Shown: in pieces, positions 44,413-52,734 of the stretch
Position numbering within the stretch: the stretch's first letter is position 1
How the letters are laid out: each line of letters starts with the position of its first letter
Source: Actinomadura madurae
Lineage (GTDB): Bacteria; Actinomycetota; Actinomycetes; Streptosporangiales; Streptosporangiaceae
Length of the DNA: 64,000 nt
Reading direction: 5' to 3'
Assembly: GCF_900115095.1 (NCBI RefSeq)
Contig: NZ_FOVH01000010.1
Span: forward strand, 62,001 to 126,000
Notes under the pieces: generated by a model
Databases searched by the model: none
What the model was told of the DNA's origin: nothing
The model's input: the letters and a program-made list of their open reading frames with translations, nothing else
Program-made: the position numbers and the translations under genes

Positions 44413-45420
44413 TTACGGCTCGCCCATGAGCAGCAGATCGCCGTCCACCGCCACGGCCGCGAGCTGGGCACGCGTCAGGCAGCCGAGCTTGTCGAGAATG
44501 TGCTCCACGTGCGTGGAAACTGTTCTCGGACTGATGTACAACCGCTTGCCTATCTGCGGATTGGAGAGACCGCCGGCGATCAGGTGCAGGATCTGTGCCT
44601 CACGCACGGTGAGCCCATGAGGCCATGGCACGGTCCGCTCGGTGATGAGCGTTATCCCGCCACGGCAAGGGGTGATCTCCACCCGATGGCAGCGTCCTTC
44701 GACATCCGGCCACAGGTATCGCCGGGTGGCAGGAAGCCTGGCATATCGGGGAAGCATGCCCCGCACCGGGCCGCCTTCGGAAAGAAGGGGACCGGCGGAT
44801 CGGCCGGGCACCTCGGTCACCTCGCCCTCCCTTGACATCAGCAACGCGTGTGCGTCCGAAGGGAGCCGCTCCACGCCCACCTGGACGCTGCGGAGCATGT
44901 CGCACACGATCGCCAGCAGCGGACGAAACCGCTCGATCAGCTCGCGGCATTCGTCGGTGGCATCTCCGGGGGAGGACCAGCTCATGTGCAGAGAGCCGGT
45001 GTAGCGTCCATCCAGCAGTCGCAGGCACATGGTGGTGCCCTCGTGGAACCCGGCAGGAATCAGGAATTCCTGGGCTGAAACGGTCTCGGCGAAGGTGAGG
45101 TTCCAGTCGCGAGCCAGATCCACCCAGCGAAGCGCGCTGGACGTCTTTGTGTGGAGAATTCGAAAGGCCGGATTACTGTCGATGAACGCATCATTCATGT
45201 GCCTCTGCACATCGTCGTCGTAGCCCTCGCTGGCGAGGGTCACGTGGCGATGCGTTCCCGACACCGCGTCCCAGGCGGACAGCGCATAGCCCGAGCACGC
45301 CACGAGAGCCCGCATGACGTTCGCCACCTCGGCGGCGCTGGAGCGCATCTCGTCGTGCACATCGCTGGACGGGCTGCCGTGCCGCGAAGCCATCGCGGGG
45401 AGCAAAGCCTCGATACGCAT
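44413..45420 (-). CDS. LuxR-family regulator of dimethylformamidase locus 1
   Basis: A 335-aa regulator with an uncharacterised N-terminal sensor (SGYALSAWDAVSGTHRHVTL, DAFIDSNPAFRILHTKTS, IPAGFHEGTTMCLRLLDGRY) and a C-terminal LuxR HTH (LTVREAQILHLIAGGLSNPQ, then SPRTVSTHVEHILDKLG). No receiver domain is present. Start ATG at 45420 (MRIEALLP), the same N-terminus as its paralogue at 49712 (MQIEALLP). It lies directly upstream of dmfA1, separated by 186 bp containing the promoter element. LuxR-type regulators are known beside DMFase genes in other bacteria, so control of dmfA1A2 is a fair inference. Confidence 0.88.
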   Translation of the reverse strand: MRIEALLPAMASRHGSPSSDVHDEMRSSAAEVANVMRALVACSGYALSAWDAVSGTHRHVTLASEGYDDDVQRHMNDAFIDSNPAFRILHTKTSSALRWVDLARDWNLTFAETVSAQEFLIPAGFHEGTTMCLRLLDGRYTGSLHMSWSSPGDATDECRELIERFRPLLAIVCDMLRSVQVGVERLPSDAHALLMSREGEVTEVPGRSAGPLLSEGGPVRGMLPRYARLPATRRYLWPDVEGRCHRVEITPCRGGITLITERTVPWPHGLTVREAQILHLIAGGLSNPQIGKRLYISPRTVSTHVEHILDKLGCLTRAQLAAVAVDGDLLLMGEP

Positions 45421-45644
45421 CGCATCCCCCAGAGCTGTCCATGCCTGCCGGCCGGGCACAGAAACCGGCCGCTGGGCCGTGACGCCGTTGTCCGCGGGGC
45501 CTTCGGCGGGACTCTAGCGCCGTCACAAGACCAAGTCCACAGGTCAGCGACATTCCCGGCCCAGAATTAGATTCTAGAATCATCCACTTCTCGACGAGGA
45601 CGGGCGCCACCTCGTTCCCGCCTTCTCCCGCCGGAGCCGGCATC

Positions 45645-45664
45645 GGTCGATTGACGTATGGACT
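45645..45664 (+). promoter_or_regulatory. Copy of the dmfA1 promoter motif upstream of the amine oxidase
   Basis: GGTCGATTGACGTATGGACT, identical over 20 bases to the dmfA1 element. Similarity continues to about 45710 (GGAGGCTGAGCCGCAACGGA, compare GGAGGCTGACCCCAACGAAA before dmfA1). It lies in the 483-bp gap between the LuxR gene and the amine oxidase. The gap also has an AT-rich palindrome GATTCTAGAATC (45570-45581) and a possible 65-codon reading frame (45710-45907) with a GGAG-type ribosome site that ends over the amine oxidase start. Confidence 0.6.
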
Positions 45665-45903
45665 TCCACCGCGGCGCTATGGAGGCTGAGCCGCAACGGA
45701 GAAGGGGCGGTGACCAGCGGCGGGCGACCTGGTGAACGGGCATCGGAACGGTGCGCCCGCCCGCGATGTACTCAGCGCCTCGGTGCCACGAACACGCCGA
45801 TGACGCTTTGCGCCATTCACCGAATTGTCCCGCGGGCCTCGATGACGCGGCCACGGCGGGCGGCCTCCTTCGGTTCCCTTCCGTACTTTCGAGGAGCTCT
45901 GGC

Positions 45904-47850
45904 ATGACCATTCGCACTCCATCCGGCACCAGCACCATGCGTCATCCGCTCGATCCGCTGTCGACGGAGGAGATCACCCGCACGGTCGGCATCCTGCGCG
46001 CGGACAAGGCCGCCGCCGAGACCTTCCGTTTCGTGGCGGTCTATCTGAACGAGCCGGACAAGGCGCGTCTTGCCGCAGCGCCGTCGGAAGTGCCACGTGA
46101 GGCGTTCGCGGTGCTCATCGACCGCGCCGACGGCTCCGCCTACGAGGCGGTCGTGAACCTGGACGTCGCCGCTGTCACCACCTGGACGCCGCTGCCGGCG
46201 GGGACACAACCAGCGATCATGCTGGACGAGTTCGAGGAATGCGAAACCCGGTGCAAGGCCGATCCGCGCGTGATCGAGGCCCTCGCGGTCCGGGGAGTGA
46301 GGGACCTCGACCTGGTGTGCGTCGAGCCCTGGTCGGCGGGGTACTACGGTGAGGACGCCGAGGGCCGGCGGCTCATGCGGGCTCTCGTGTACACCCGGCT
46401 CGACCCCGACGACAACCCGTACGCCCACCCGCTGGAGCAACTGGTCGTCGTGTACGACCTCAACGCCGGCCAGGTCGTACGCGTCGAGGACGGCGGCGTG
46501 ATCCCGGTGCCGCGGGAGCGCGGTGACTACCTGCCCCGGCGGATCGGGCCGGAGCGCACCGACCTCAAGCCGATCTCGATCACCCAGCCCGAGGGCCCAT
46601 CGTTCGAGGTGGTCGGCAACCACGTGCGCTGGGCCAACTGGTCGTTCCGCGTGGGCTTCACGCCACGGGAGGGCCTGGTGCTTCACCAGTTGGCGTTCCG
46701 TGACGGCGAGAAGGAGCGGCCCGTCCTGCATCGGGCTTCATTGGTGGAGATGGTCGTTCCCTACGGTGACCCTTCGCCCGTCCAGTACCGCAAGAACGCC
46801 TTCGACGCCGGTGAGTACAACATCGGCGCCTTGGCCAACTCCCTCGCTCTGGGCTGCGACTGCCTGGGAGCGATCCACTACTTCGACGCGGTCGTCAACG
46901 ACAGCCATGGCAATCCGCTCACCATCCGCAACGCCGTGTGCATGCACGAGGAGGACGACTCCATCCAGTGGAAGCACTACGACTTCCGCACCGACCGGAC
47001 CGAGGTCCGCCGGTCGCGGCGGCTGGTCATCTCCTTCATCGCCACCGTCGCCAACTACGAGTACGGCTTCTACTGGCATCTCTATCTGGACGGCACGATC
47101 GAGTTCCTGGTCAAGGCGACCGGGATTCTGTCCACCGCCGGCCAGCCCGCAGGGGAGAAGTCCCCCTACGGCCAGACCCTCAACAACGACGGCCTGTACG
47201 CGCCGATCCACCAGCACATCTTCAACGTGCGGCTGGACTTCGCCCTCGATGGTCCGCGCAACGCCGTCTACGAGGTCGACACGCACGTCCCCGCGGACAA
47301 CCCGACGGGCAGCTGCTTCTACACCGTCGACCGGCTCCTGGAGCGAGAACAGGGCGCCATCCGCAAGGCCGACGCCGCGCGGCACCGGTTCTGGAAGGTG
47401 GTCAACCACGACCGTCGCAATGTGGTCGGTGAGCCCGTCGCCTACCGCCTCATCCCCACCGACGCCATCACCCTGGCCGCGGTCCCCGACGCCCACGTGA
47501 GCGAACGCGCGGCCTTCGCCACGGCCAACCTGTGGGTGACCCCCTTCGACCCCGCCGAACGCTTTCCCGCCGGGGACTACCCCAACCAGAGCGTCGGCGG
47601 GGACGGCCTGCCCGCCTGGACGAGCGCCGACCGCGGAATCACCGACGAGGACATCGTGGTCTGGTACACGTTCGGCATGCACCATGTGGTGCGGCTGGAG
47701 GACTGGCCGGTGATGCCGCGCCAGCACGTCGGATTCATCCTCCAGCCGTTCGGGTTCTTCGACCAGAACCCCACCCTGGACCTCCCTCGGCCTGAGCTTT
47801 CAAGGACTCATCTCGATCAGAAGGAGGTATGCGATGGCACGGGCCGATGA
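45904..47850 (+). CDS. Copper amine oxidase (primary-amine oxidase)
   Basis: A 648-aa copper/topaquinone amine oxidase: the cofactor tyrosine lies in NYEYG (context VANYEYGFYWHLYLDGT), the catalytic-base Asp in AIHYFDAVVND, and copper ligands in the HQH of APIHQHIFNVRLDF and in the C-terminal GMHH (YTFGMHHVVRLEDWP). It oxidises a primary amine to an aldehyde, ammonia and peroxide. GGAG precedes the ATG. The next gene overlaps its last 17 bases, and the symporter follows, so this is an uptake-and-oxidation operon. Position between two DMFase loci suggests small amines such as methylamine as substrates; dimethylamine itself is secondary and would need another step. Confidence 0.93.
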   Translation: MTIRTPSGTSTMRHPLDPLSTEEITRTVGILRADKAAAETFRFVAVYLNEPDKARLAAAPSEVPREAFAVLIDRADGSAYEAVVNLDVAAVTTWTPLPAGTQPAIMLDEFEECETRCKADPRVIEALAVRGVRDLDLVCVEPWSAGYYGEDAEGRRLMRALVYTRLDPDDNPYAHPLEQLVVVYDLNAGQVVRVEDGGVIPVPRERGDYLPRRIGPERTDLKPISITQPEGPSFEVVGNHVRWANWSFRVGFTPREGLVLHQLAFRDGEKERPVLHRASLVEMVVPYGDPSPVQYRKNAFDAGEYNIGALANSLALGCDCLGAIHYFDAVVNDSHGNPLTIRNAVCMHEEDDSIQWKHYDFRTDRTEVRRSRRLVISFIATVANYEYGFYWHLYLDGTIEFLVKATGILSTAGQPAGEKSPYGQTLNNDGLYAPIHQHIFNVRLDFALDGPRNAVYEVDTHVPADNPTGSCFYTVDRLLEREQGAIRKADAARHRFWKVVNHDRRNVVGEPVAYRLIPTDAITLAAVPDAHVSERAAFATANLWVTPFDPAERFPAGDYPNQSVGGDGLPAWTSADRGITDEDIVVWYTFGMHHVVRLEDWPVMPRQHVGFILQPFGFFDQNPTLDLPRPELSRTHLDQKEVCDGTGR

Positions 47851-48073
47851 CGGGACCGGCGGATCGCACAAGAACATGGTGTTCGGTGTGCTCTTCGGTA
47901 TCGGACTTGTGGTAGCACTTCTCCCGCCCATCTACATATGGGCGGGAGAGCAGCACTCGAATCTCCTCGGACTGCCGCTGTCCGTCCTGTACATGTTCGG
48001 TGTGAGCGGTTATGTCACGGCGGTCTGCGCCGCCCTGTACGTCGTCGAGCTCGCCCGAGGGGAGCTGGACTGA
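47834..48073 (+). CDS. Small two-helix membrane protein, symporter partner
   Basis: A 79-aa protein with two membrane helices (NMVFGVLFGIGLVVALLPPI and LSVLYMFGVSGYVTAVCAAL). AAGGAGG lies upstream of the ATG. It overlaps the amine oxidase end by 17 bases and the symporter start by one base (TGATG). Small DUF3311/DUF997-like partners of this size are standard companions of sodium:solute symporters (as YhdT is for PanF), so it is probably an auxiliary subunit. Confidence 0.8.
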   Translation: MARADDGTGGSHKNMVFGVLFGIGLVVALLPPIYIWAGEQHSNLLGLPLSVLYMFGVSGYVTAVCAALYVVELARGELD

Positions 48074-49602
48074 TGGTCATCACGTTCGGCACCCTCACCG
48101 CCTTCTTCGGGCTCATCGTCATGGTCCTGTACATCACGCAGCGCCGCTCGACCAACGCGACGTTCAGCGGGTACGCGGTCGGCGACCGGTCGTTCGATTC
48201 GATGTACGTCGCGATGTCCTACGTCAACTCCTGGTGGCCCGGCGCCACCTTCGTGGCCTTCTTCGGCATGGGCGCCGCACTCGGCGTCATCGGGCTCTAC
48301 GCTCTGGTCTACACACTGATCGGTGTCACGGCCATGTACTTCCTGGCCCGCCGCGCCTGGCGCTGGGGCAGCCGGTTCGACCTGCGCACACAGCCCGACA
48401 TGATCGGGCTCAGATTCGGCGGGCGCGCTCCGAAGATCCTCGCGAGCCTCATCGGGGTGGTGGCCCTGTACCCGTGGGTCGTGCTCGGCTTCCAGGCGAT
48501 GGGCGCCGTCGTCTCCTGGGCCTCGCTCGGACGGCTCTCGACGGGTGAGGCCGTCGTGATCGGCGTGATGATCATCGCGGTCCGCCAGATCTGGACCGTG
48601 CAGATGGGCATGCGCGGCCTGATCATCACCGACCTCTTCCAGGGCTTCGTCGCCTACCTCGGCGCGGCCGCCATCTGCGTCGGCCTCCTGCTGTTCTACT
48701 TCGACGGGTTCGGCGCGATACGCGAGCTGCCCAGCGCCAACCTGAGCCTGCCCGGATTCGATGCGCCGGTCGGCGGCCTCTACTACATGAGCATCGTCGC
48801 GGCCGGCGTCATCGGGAGCCTCTGCTGGCCGATGATCTTCGTGCGCATCTACACGGCGAAGGGAGTCCGGGCGGTCAAGAAGGGCACGCTGTGGACGATG
48901 GTCATATCCATCGTGTTCTACGGTTCGCTGCTGCTGGTCGCCCTCGCGGCCACCAAGATCCCGGCCGTCGCGGCCGCACCGCAGGACGGCTGGTTCCTGA
49001 TCACCCGGTCGGCGGGCGGCACGTGGCTGCTCGCGGCGGGGATCCTGGTGGTGTTCGCGGCCAGCATGGGTTTCGTCGACGGGATGATCCAGGCCATCGG
49101 CACCCAGGTGGCCAACGACATCATCGGGGGAACGAGACCGCTGTCGGACAAGCAGCAGATCGTCATCGCCAAGCTCGCCATGGCGGCCTTCGCGGTCGGC
49201 GGCGCGGTCGTCGCGTATTTCACGTACAACTACGCGCATCTGGTCAACTTCGCACAGATCGCCTATCAGGCCATCATCCAGCTCGCGGTACCCCTGTTCC
49301 TCGGGATGTTCTGGCGCCGCGGCAACAAGTTCGGGGCCACCGCCGGCCTCGTCGTCGGCTTCGGCGCCGCGGTCGTCCTGACCATCCCCTACGCCGATCA
49401 GGGCGGCGCCGTTCCCTGGCTGGCCGGCCTGGGCAGCGGCCTCGTCGCGCTCGCCCTGAACCTGATCGTCTACGTCGCCTGCGCCTACCTGATCCCGAGC
49501 AGTGAGGAGGAACAGGCCAGGGTCGACGCGCTGTTCGAGATGACGCGGGCCGGGACGGATGTCGAGGTGTCCGCCCCGCCTCTGGAGCCAGACCCCGCAT
49601 AG
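48073..49602 (+). CDS. Sodium:solute symporter (SSS family)
   Basis: A 509-aa transporter with about 13 membrane helices of the LeuT-fold SSS family: YAVGDRSFDSMYVAMSYVNS (family start xGxRSxxxxxxxxS), TLIGVTAMYFLARRAWRWG, QPDMIGLRFGGRAPKIL, GLIITDLFQGFVAYLGAAAI, FAASMGFVDGMIQAIGTQVA. It is encoded with the small membrane protein and the amine oxidase, so an amine or amine-derived solute is the likely cargo (inference). No signs of truncation. The gene ends 109 bp before the second LuxR gene, which is convergent. Confidence 0.92.
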   Translation: MVITFGTLTAFFGLIVMVLYITQRRSTNATFSGYAVGDRSFDSMYVAMSYVNSWWPGATFVAFFGMGAALGVIGLYALVYTLIGVTAMYFLARRAWRWGSRFDLRTQPDMIGLRFGGRAPKILASLIGVVALYPWVVLGFQAMGAVVSWASLGRLSTGEAVVIGVMIIAVRQIWTVQMGMRGLIITDLFQGFVAYLGAAAICVGLLLFYFDGFGAIRELPSANLSLPGFDAPVGGLYYMSIVAAGVIGSLCWPMIFVRIYTAKGVRAVKKGTLWTMVISIVFYGSLLLVALAATKIPAVAAAPQDGWFLITRSAGGTWLLAAGILVVFAASMGFVDGMIQAIGTQVANDIIGGTRPLSDKQQIVIAKLAMAAFAVGGAVVAYFTYNYAHLVNFAQIAYQAIIQLAVPLFLGMFWRRGNKFGATAGLVVGFGAAVVLTIPYADQGGAVPWLAGLGSGLVALALNLIVYVACAYLIPSSEEEQARVDALFEMTRAGTDVEVSAPPLEPDPA

Positions 49603-49711
49603 CCGGGCTTGCCGGCCGCCCGCCCCCTCCCCGGATCGTGGCCCTCACCAGAGCCACCGCCCAGGGAGGGGCTGCGGCTTACCGCACGCCGAGCCGGTCG
49701 CCGTGCGAGCC

Positions 49712-50737
49712 TCACTCTGGCACCCCCGGCTCCGGCTCGCCCATCAGCAGCAGGTCGTCGTTCACCGCCATCGCCGCGAGTTGGGCACGCGACAGGCATC
49801 CGAGTTTGTCGAGAATGTGTTCCACATGCGTGGACACCGTTCTCGGGCTGACGTACAGCCGCTTGCCTATCTGAGGATTTGAGAGGCCACGTGCAATCAG
49901 GTGAAGGATCTGTGCTTCACGGAAGGTGAGGCAATGAGGCCATGGCACGATCTGCTCAGTGACGAGCGCCGCACCGCCCCTGCACGGGATGATTTCAATG
50001 CGGTGGCACCGCCCGGTCGCATCGGCCCACAGGTAGCGCCGAGGAACCCGGGGCAAAGTGTGCCCGGAGAGGATTTTCCGCAACGCGCCGCCGTCACAGA
50101 GGAATGTCCCCAGGGACCGTCCCGGTAGCTCGGCAGCCTTGCCTTTTCCTGAGATCACCAATGCGTGCGCGTCCGGGGGGAGTTGTGCGATGCCCGCCTC
50201 GGCGCTCCGGAGCATGTCGCAGACGAGCGCCAGGAGTGGACGAAATCGGTAGATCAACTCGATATTCTCGTCGGTGGCCTCCCGCGCCGATGACCAGCTC
50301 ACGTGCAGAGCACCGGTGTAGCGTCCATCCGGCAGGCGCAGGCACATGGTCGTACCTTCGTGGAACCCTGCCGGAATCAGGAGCTCTTCAGCCGAGTACG
50401 TCGTGTCGAACCTGACGTTCCAGTCGCGTTCGAGGTCGATCCATCGGAGCGGGCCGGACGTCTTGGTGTGGAAGATCGGAAAGGCCGGATTGCTGTCGAC
50501 ATACGCGTCGTTCAAGTGACTCATGGTCCGGTCGTCGTAGCCGCGATTGACCAGGGTCACATGCTGGTGCGTCCCTGACATCGCGTCCCATGCGGCCAGC
50601 GCATACGCCGCGCATGGCACGAGCGACTCGAGCACGTGCGTCGCGGCGGCGGCGCTGAGACGCGCCTCGTCGTGAGTGCCGCCGGACGGGTTGTCATGTT
50701 GTGGAACCTGCGCGGGAAGCAGGGCTTCGATCTGCAT
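49712..50737 (-). CDS. LuxR-family regulator, paralogue near dimethylformamidase locus 2
   Basis: A 341-aa protein closely related to the regulator at 44413 over its whole length (CAAYALAAWDAMSGTHQHVT, IPAGFHEGTTMCLRLPDGRY, LTFREAQILHLIARGLSNPQ, SPRTVSTHVEHILDKLG). ATG at 50737. It is divergent from the DAPG-hydrolase-like gene and the second DMFase operon. Its upstream DNA shares a short block with that of the first LuxR gene (ACCAAATCCACAG near 50844; ACCAAGTCCACAG near 45531), as expected for a duplicated locus. The effector is unknown, plausibly the amide. Confidence 0.88.
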   Translation of the reverse strand: MQIEALLPAQVPQHDNPSGGTHDEARLSAAAATHVLESLVPCAAYALAAWDAMSGTHQHVTLVNRGYDDRTMSHLNDAYVDSNPAFPIFHTKTSGPLRWIDLERDWNVRFDTTYSAEELLIPAGFHEGTTMCLRLPDGRYTGALHVSWSSAREATDENIELIYRFRPLLALVCDMLRSAEAGIAQLPPDAHALVISGKGKAAELPGRSLGTFLCDGGALRKILSGHTLPRVPRRYLWADATGRCHRIEIIPCRGGAALVTEQIVPWPHCLTFREAQILHLIARGLSNPQIGKRLYVSPRTVSTHVEHILDKLGCLSRAQLAAMAVNDDLLLMGEPEPGVPE

Positions 50738-51000
50738 CGCCGACCCCCAGAGCCGTCCATGCCCGCGGCCGCCCACACGTGCCGACGAACCGTGACGCCG
50801 GCGTCCGCGGACCGGTAGTGAAGACATTACCGCCACCGCACACCAAATCCACAGACAGGGCGACCGCTGACCTGCTGAAACATCCGGATGGTCGGTTCCG
50901 TGGCGAGCCGACGGGCCGAGGTCGACGGCGGGCGGGCTCCGCCTTTCCGCTCTGGCTCGGAGCGCCTCCCAGACTTGCCCTGGATCCCCGCCTCGCATAC

Positions 51001-51028
51001 ACGGCATGTGCAAATTTGCACATGCCGT
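51001..51028. promoter_or_regulatory. Perfect 28-bp palindrome upstream of DAPG-hydrolase-like gene
   Basis: ACGGCATGTGCAAA followed directly by its exact reverse complement. A further TGCAAA at 51028-51033 forms an overlapping repeat TTTGCA-N7-TGCAAA (51015-51033). It lies 178 bp before the DAPG-hydrolase-like gene and 264 bp before the divergent LuxR start, within a 468-bp gene-free gap (50738-51205). It is AT-centred with no T-run, so an operator is more likely than a terminator. Confidence 0.7.
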
Positions 51029-51205
51029 GCAAAATCGAGTCGAATGGGGAGGCGAGTGGTTGCGGACGGTCGAGGCGGGCGCTGAAGCCAGCGGGACGGC
51101 GATGGCGGCGACGTCCTGTTCACCACCCTGCCGCCGCTCGGCATGCCAGGCGAGACCCCGTCCGCGCCGCGATGCGCGGTGCCCGCACCCGTGAGAAGGA
51201 CCGCG

Positions 51206-52120
51206 ATGAGATACGAGCCCACCCCCGCCGACCGCGCGCCGATGCCCACCGGCTACGCGGTCGAGCCGCGTTACCTGAAGTACCGGGAGACCGACGAGGC
51301 CAAGCCCTACGCCGAGTACTTCCAGATCTCGACCCGTCCGGTTCAGGAACACGTTGTCCACGCGCTGGTCGGCGGGATGGCGCCGCAGGAGTGTGGATAC
51401 GGCGTCGACGAGGTCGCCGACCGGCTCGCACGCCCCGGCTACGAGCCGCTGGAGACCGGCTGGACCCGGCTCCCCGGCGGGGTGGTGATGGTCGCCGTCC
51501 ACACGCCGATGCCGGAGGTCACCGCGGCCATGTGGGATTGGTGGTTCGGCTGGCACGGCCGCGAGAGTGCCCGCTACAAGCTCTGGCACCCCGACGCCCA
51601 CCAGTACTGCGCCCTCGCTCAGGACCGCAGCTCCGACCGGTCGCTGACCGACCGGCAGCGGTACATCGGCAACGTCGCCTACGTCGATGAGTACATCGGC
51701 GGGCGGCTGCAGCCCTTGGCGATCCGCTTCCTGGACCCCGCCGCGATGGGCATCGCCCCTGCCTCCGGCACCACCCACATATGCGCCCGCGTGAGCCTCA
51801 GCTCGCATCCCATCGCCATCGGCTGGCTCGTCCACCAGGTCCGGCCCACCGACGACGGCGCCGAGATGCGTTCCCGGTTCTTTCTGGGCGACACCGCACT
51901 GCTGAACTTGCCCGCCCACGCCCTGCCGCCCGGCCGCACCACTCGCCCGCTCACCTCACCGATCGGACGCGCCCTGAGCCGCACCGCCATCGCCAAGGCC
52001 GGTCATCGCTTCATACCCGGCACGATCGGCGCCGACATGGTCCACCACTGTGCCGCCGAGATGAACCATCTGGCCTCTTTTCTTCCCCAACTCCACCAGG
52101 AATTCCAGGACACTCCATGA
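51206..52120 (+). CDS. DAPG/phloretin hydrolase-like enzyme (PhlG family)
   Basis: A 304-aa protein that resembles the PhlG C-C hydrolase family, START-like zinc enzymes that cleave 2,4-diacetylphloroglucinol or phloretin. Conserved-looking elements: MWDWWFGWHGRESARYKLWH, PDAHQYCALAQD, ARVSLSSHPIAIGWLVHQVR, and the late HRFIPGTIGADMVHHCAAEM with adjacent histidines. GAGAAGGA precedes the ATG. Why such an enzyme sits between amide genes is unclear; it may act on a different carbonyl compound. It lies 218 bp upstream of the second dmfA1. Substrate assignment is weak, family assignment moderate. Confidence 0.7.
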   Translation: MRYEPTPADRAPMPTGYAVEPRYLKYRETDEAKPYAEYFQISTRPVQEHVVHALVGGMAPQECGYGVDEVADRLARPGYEPLETGWTRLPGGVVMVAVHTPMPEVTAAMWDWWFGWHGRESARYKLWHPDAHQYCALAQDRSSDRSLTDRQRYIGNVAYVDEYIGGRLQPLAIRFLDPAAMGIAPASGTTHICARVSLSSHPIAIGWLVHQVRPTDDGAEMRSRFFLGDTALLNLPAHALPPGRTTRPLTSPIGRALSRTAIAKAGHRFIPGTIGADMVHHCAAEMNHLASFLPQLHQEFQDTP

Positions 52121-52338
52121 ATCATCAGGCCCCCCTGGGCCAGGGGCCAGGGGCCGGCTGTCGGCAGGAACCCCACCAGGCGCCATTGCCGCGTGTTCTC
52201 TGTGTCAAGGGCCTCACCTGCGGAAATGGGTTCAGTTGACGGATATCGGTTCGTGCGGGACGTCCCTGGCCTCTGACTGGACCAGAGGACGCGCCGCGAG
52301 GCGATCCGGTTCTTCCACTCCGCAGTCTTGGAGGGCCG

Positions 52339-52734
52339 ATGAGCTCACTCCCTTCACTCGAGGAACAGAACGCACGGGCGTACGCCGCGTTCCGGCAGGT
52401 CGAGGACCGCATCCTGGCCACGGAGATCCGCCCTCGGATCACGACGGCGGTCATCGAGGAGCATCGGCGGCGGCCGGTCGGCAAGCACAGCGACGATCTT
52501 GAGCGCGTGCTGGTCTACCTGCGCAAGAACCATCTGGTCATGGCCAGCAAATACATCCTGGTGTGCACCAGACCTCACGAGGAGTGGCGGATCGCGGCCA
52601 TCACCGGCGAACCGGACCGGCCGCCGAGGCTTCTGGACGACACGTTCTCCGACCGGTTCGAGGCCGAGCACGGGTTGTTCCTGAAGCGGCTGCGTGACAA
52701 CGGCCTGCTCGCGGACGCGGAAGGAGCGCGCTGA
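52339..52734 (+). CDS. dmfA1: N,N-dimethylformamidase small subunit, copy 2
   Basis: A 131-aa paralogue of the subunit at 43864, with the same blocks (KHSDDLERVLVYLRKN, MASKYILVCTRPHEEWRIAA, HGLFLKRLRDNG). GGAGGGCC precedes the ATG. Its stop overlaps the large-subunit start by one base (TGATG), tighter than the 10-base gap in locus 1. A TTGACG element resembling the locus 1 promoter motif lies about 100 bp upstream. The 218-bp gap before it contains nothing else recognisable. Confidence 0.92.
   Translation: MSSLPSLEEQNARAYAAFRQVEDRILATEIRPRITTAVIEEHRRRPVGKHSDDLERVLVYLRKNHLVMASKYILVCTRPHEEWRIAAITGEPDRPPRLLDDTFSDRFEAEHGLFLKRLRDNGLLADAEGAR

Noticed and set aside
49624..49671. CCCCTCCC / GGGAGGGG as a terminator after the symporter
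   Set aside because: Arms are short and about 30 bases apart; weak compared with the hairpins at 41478 and 55792.
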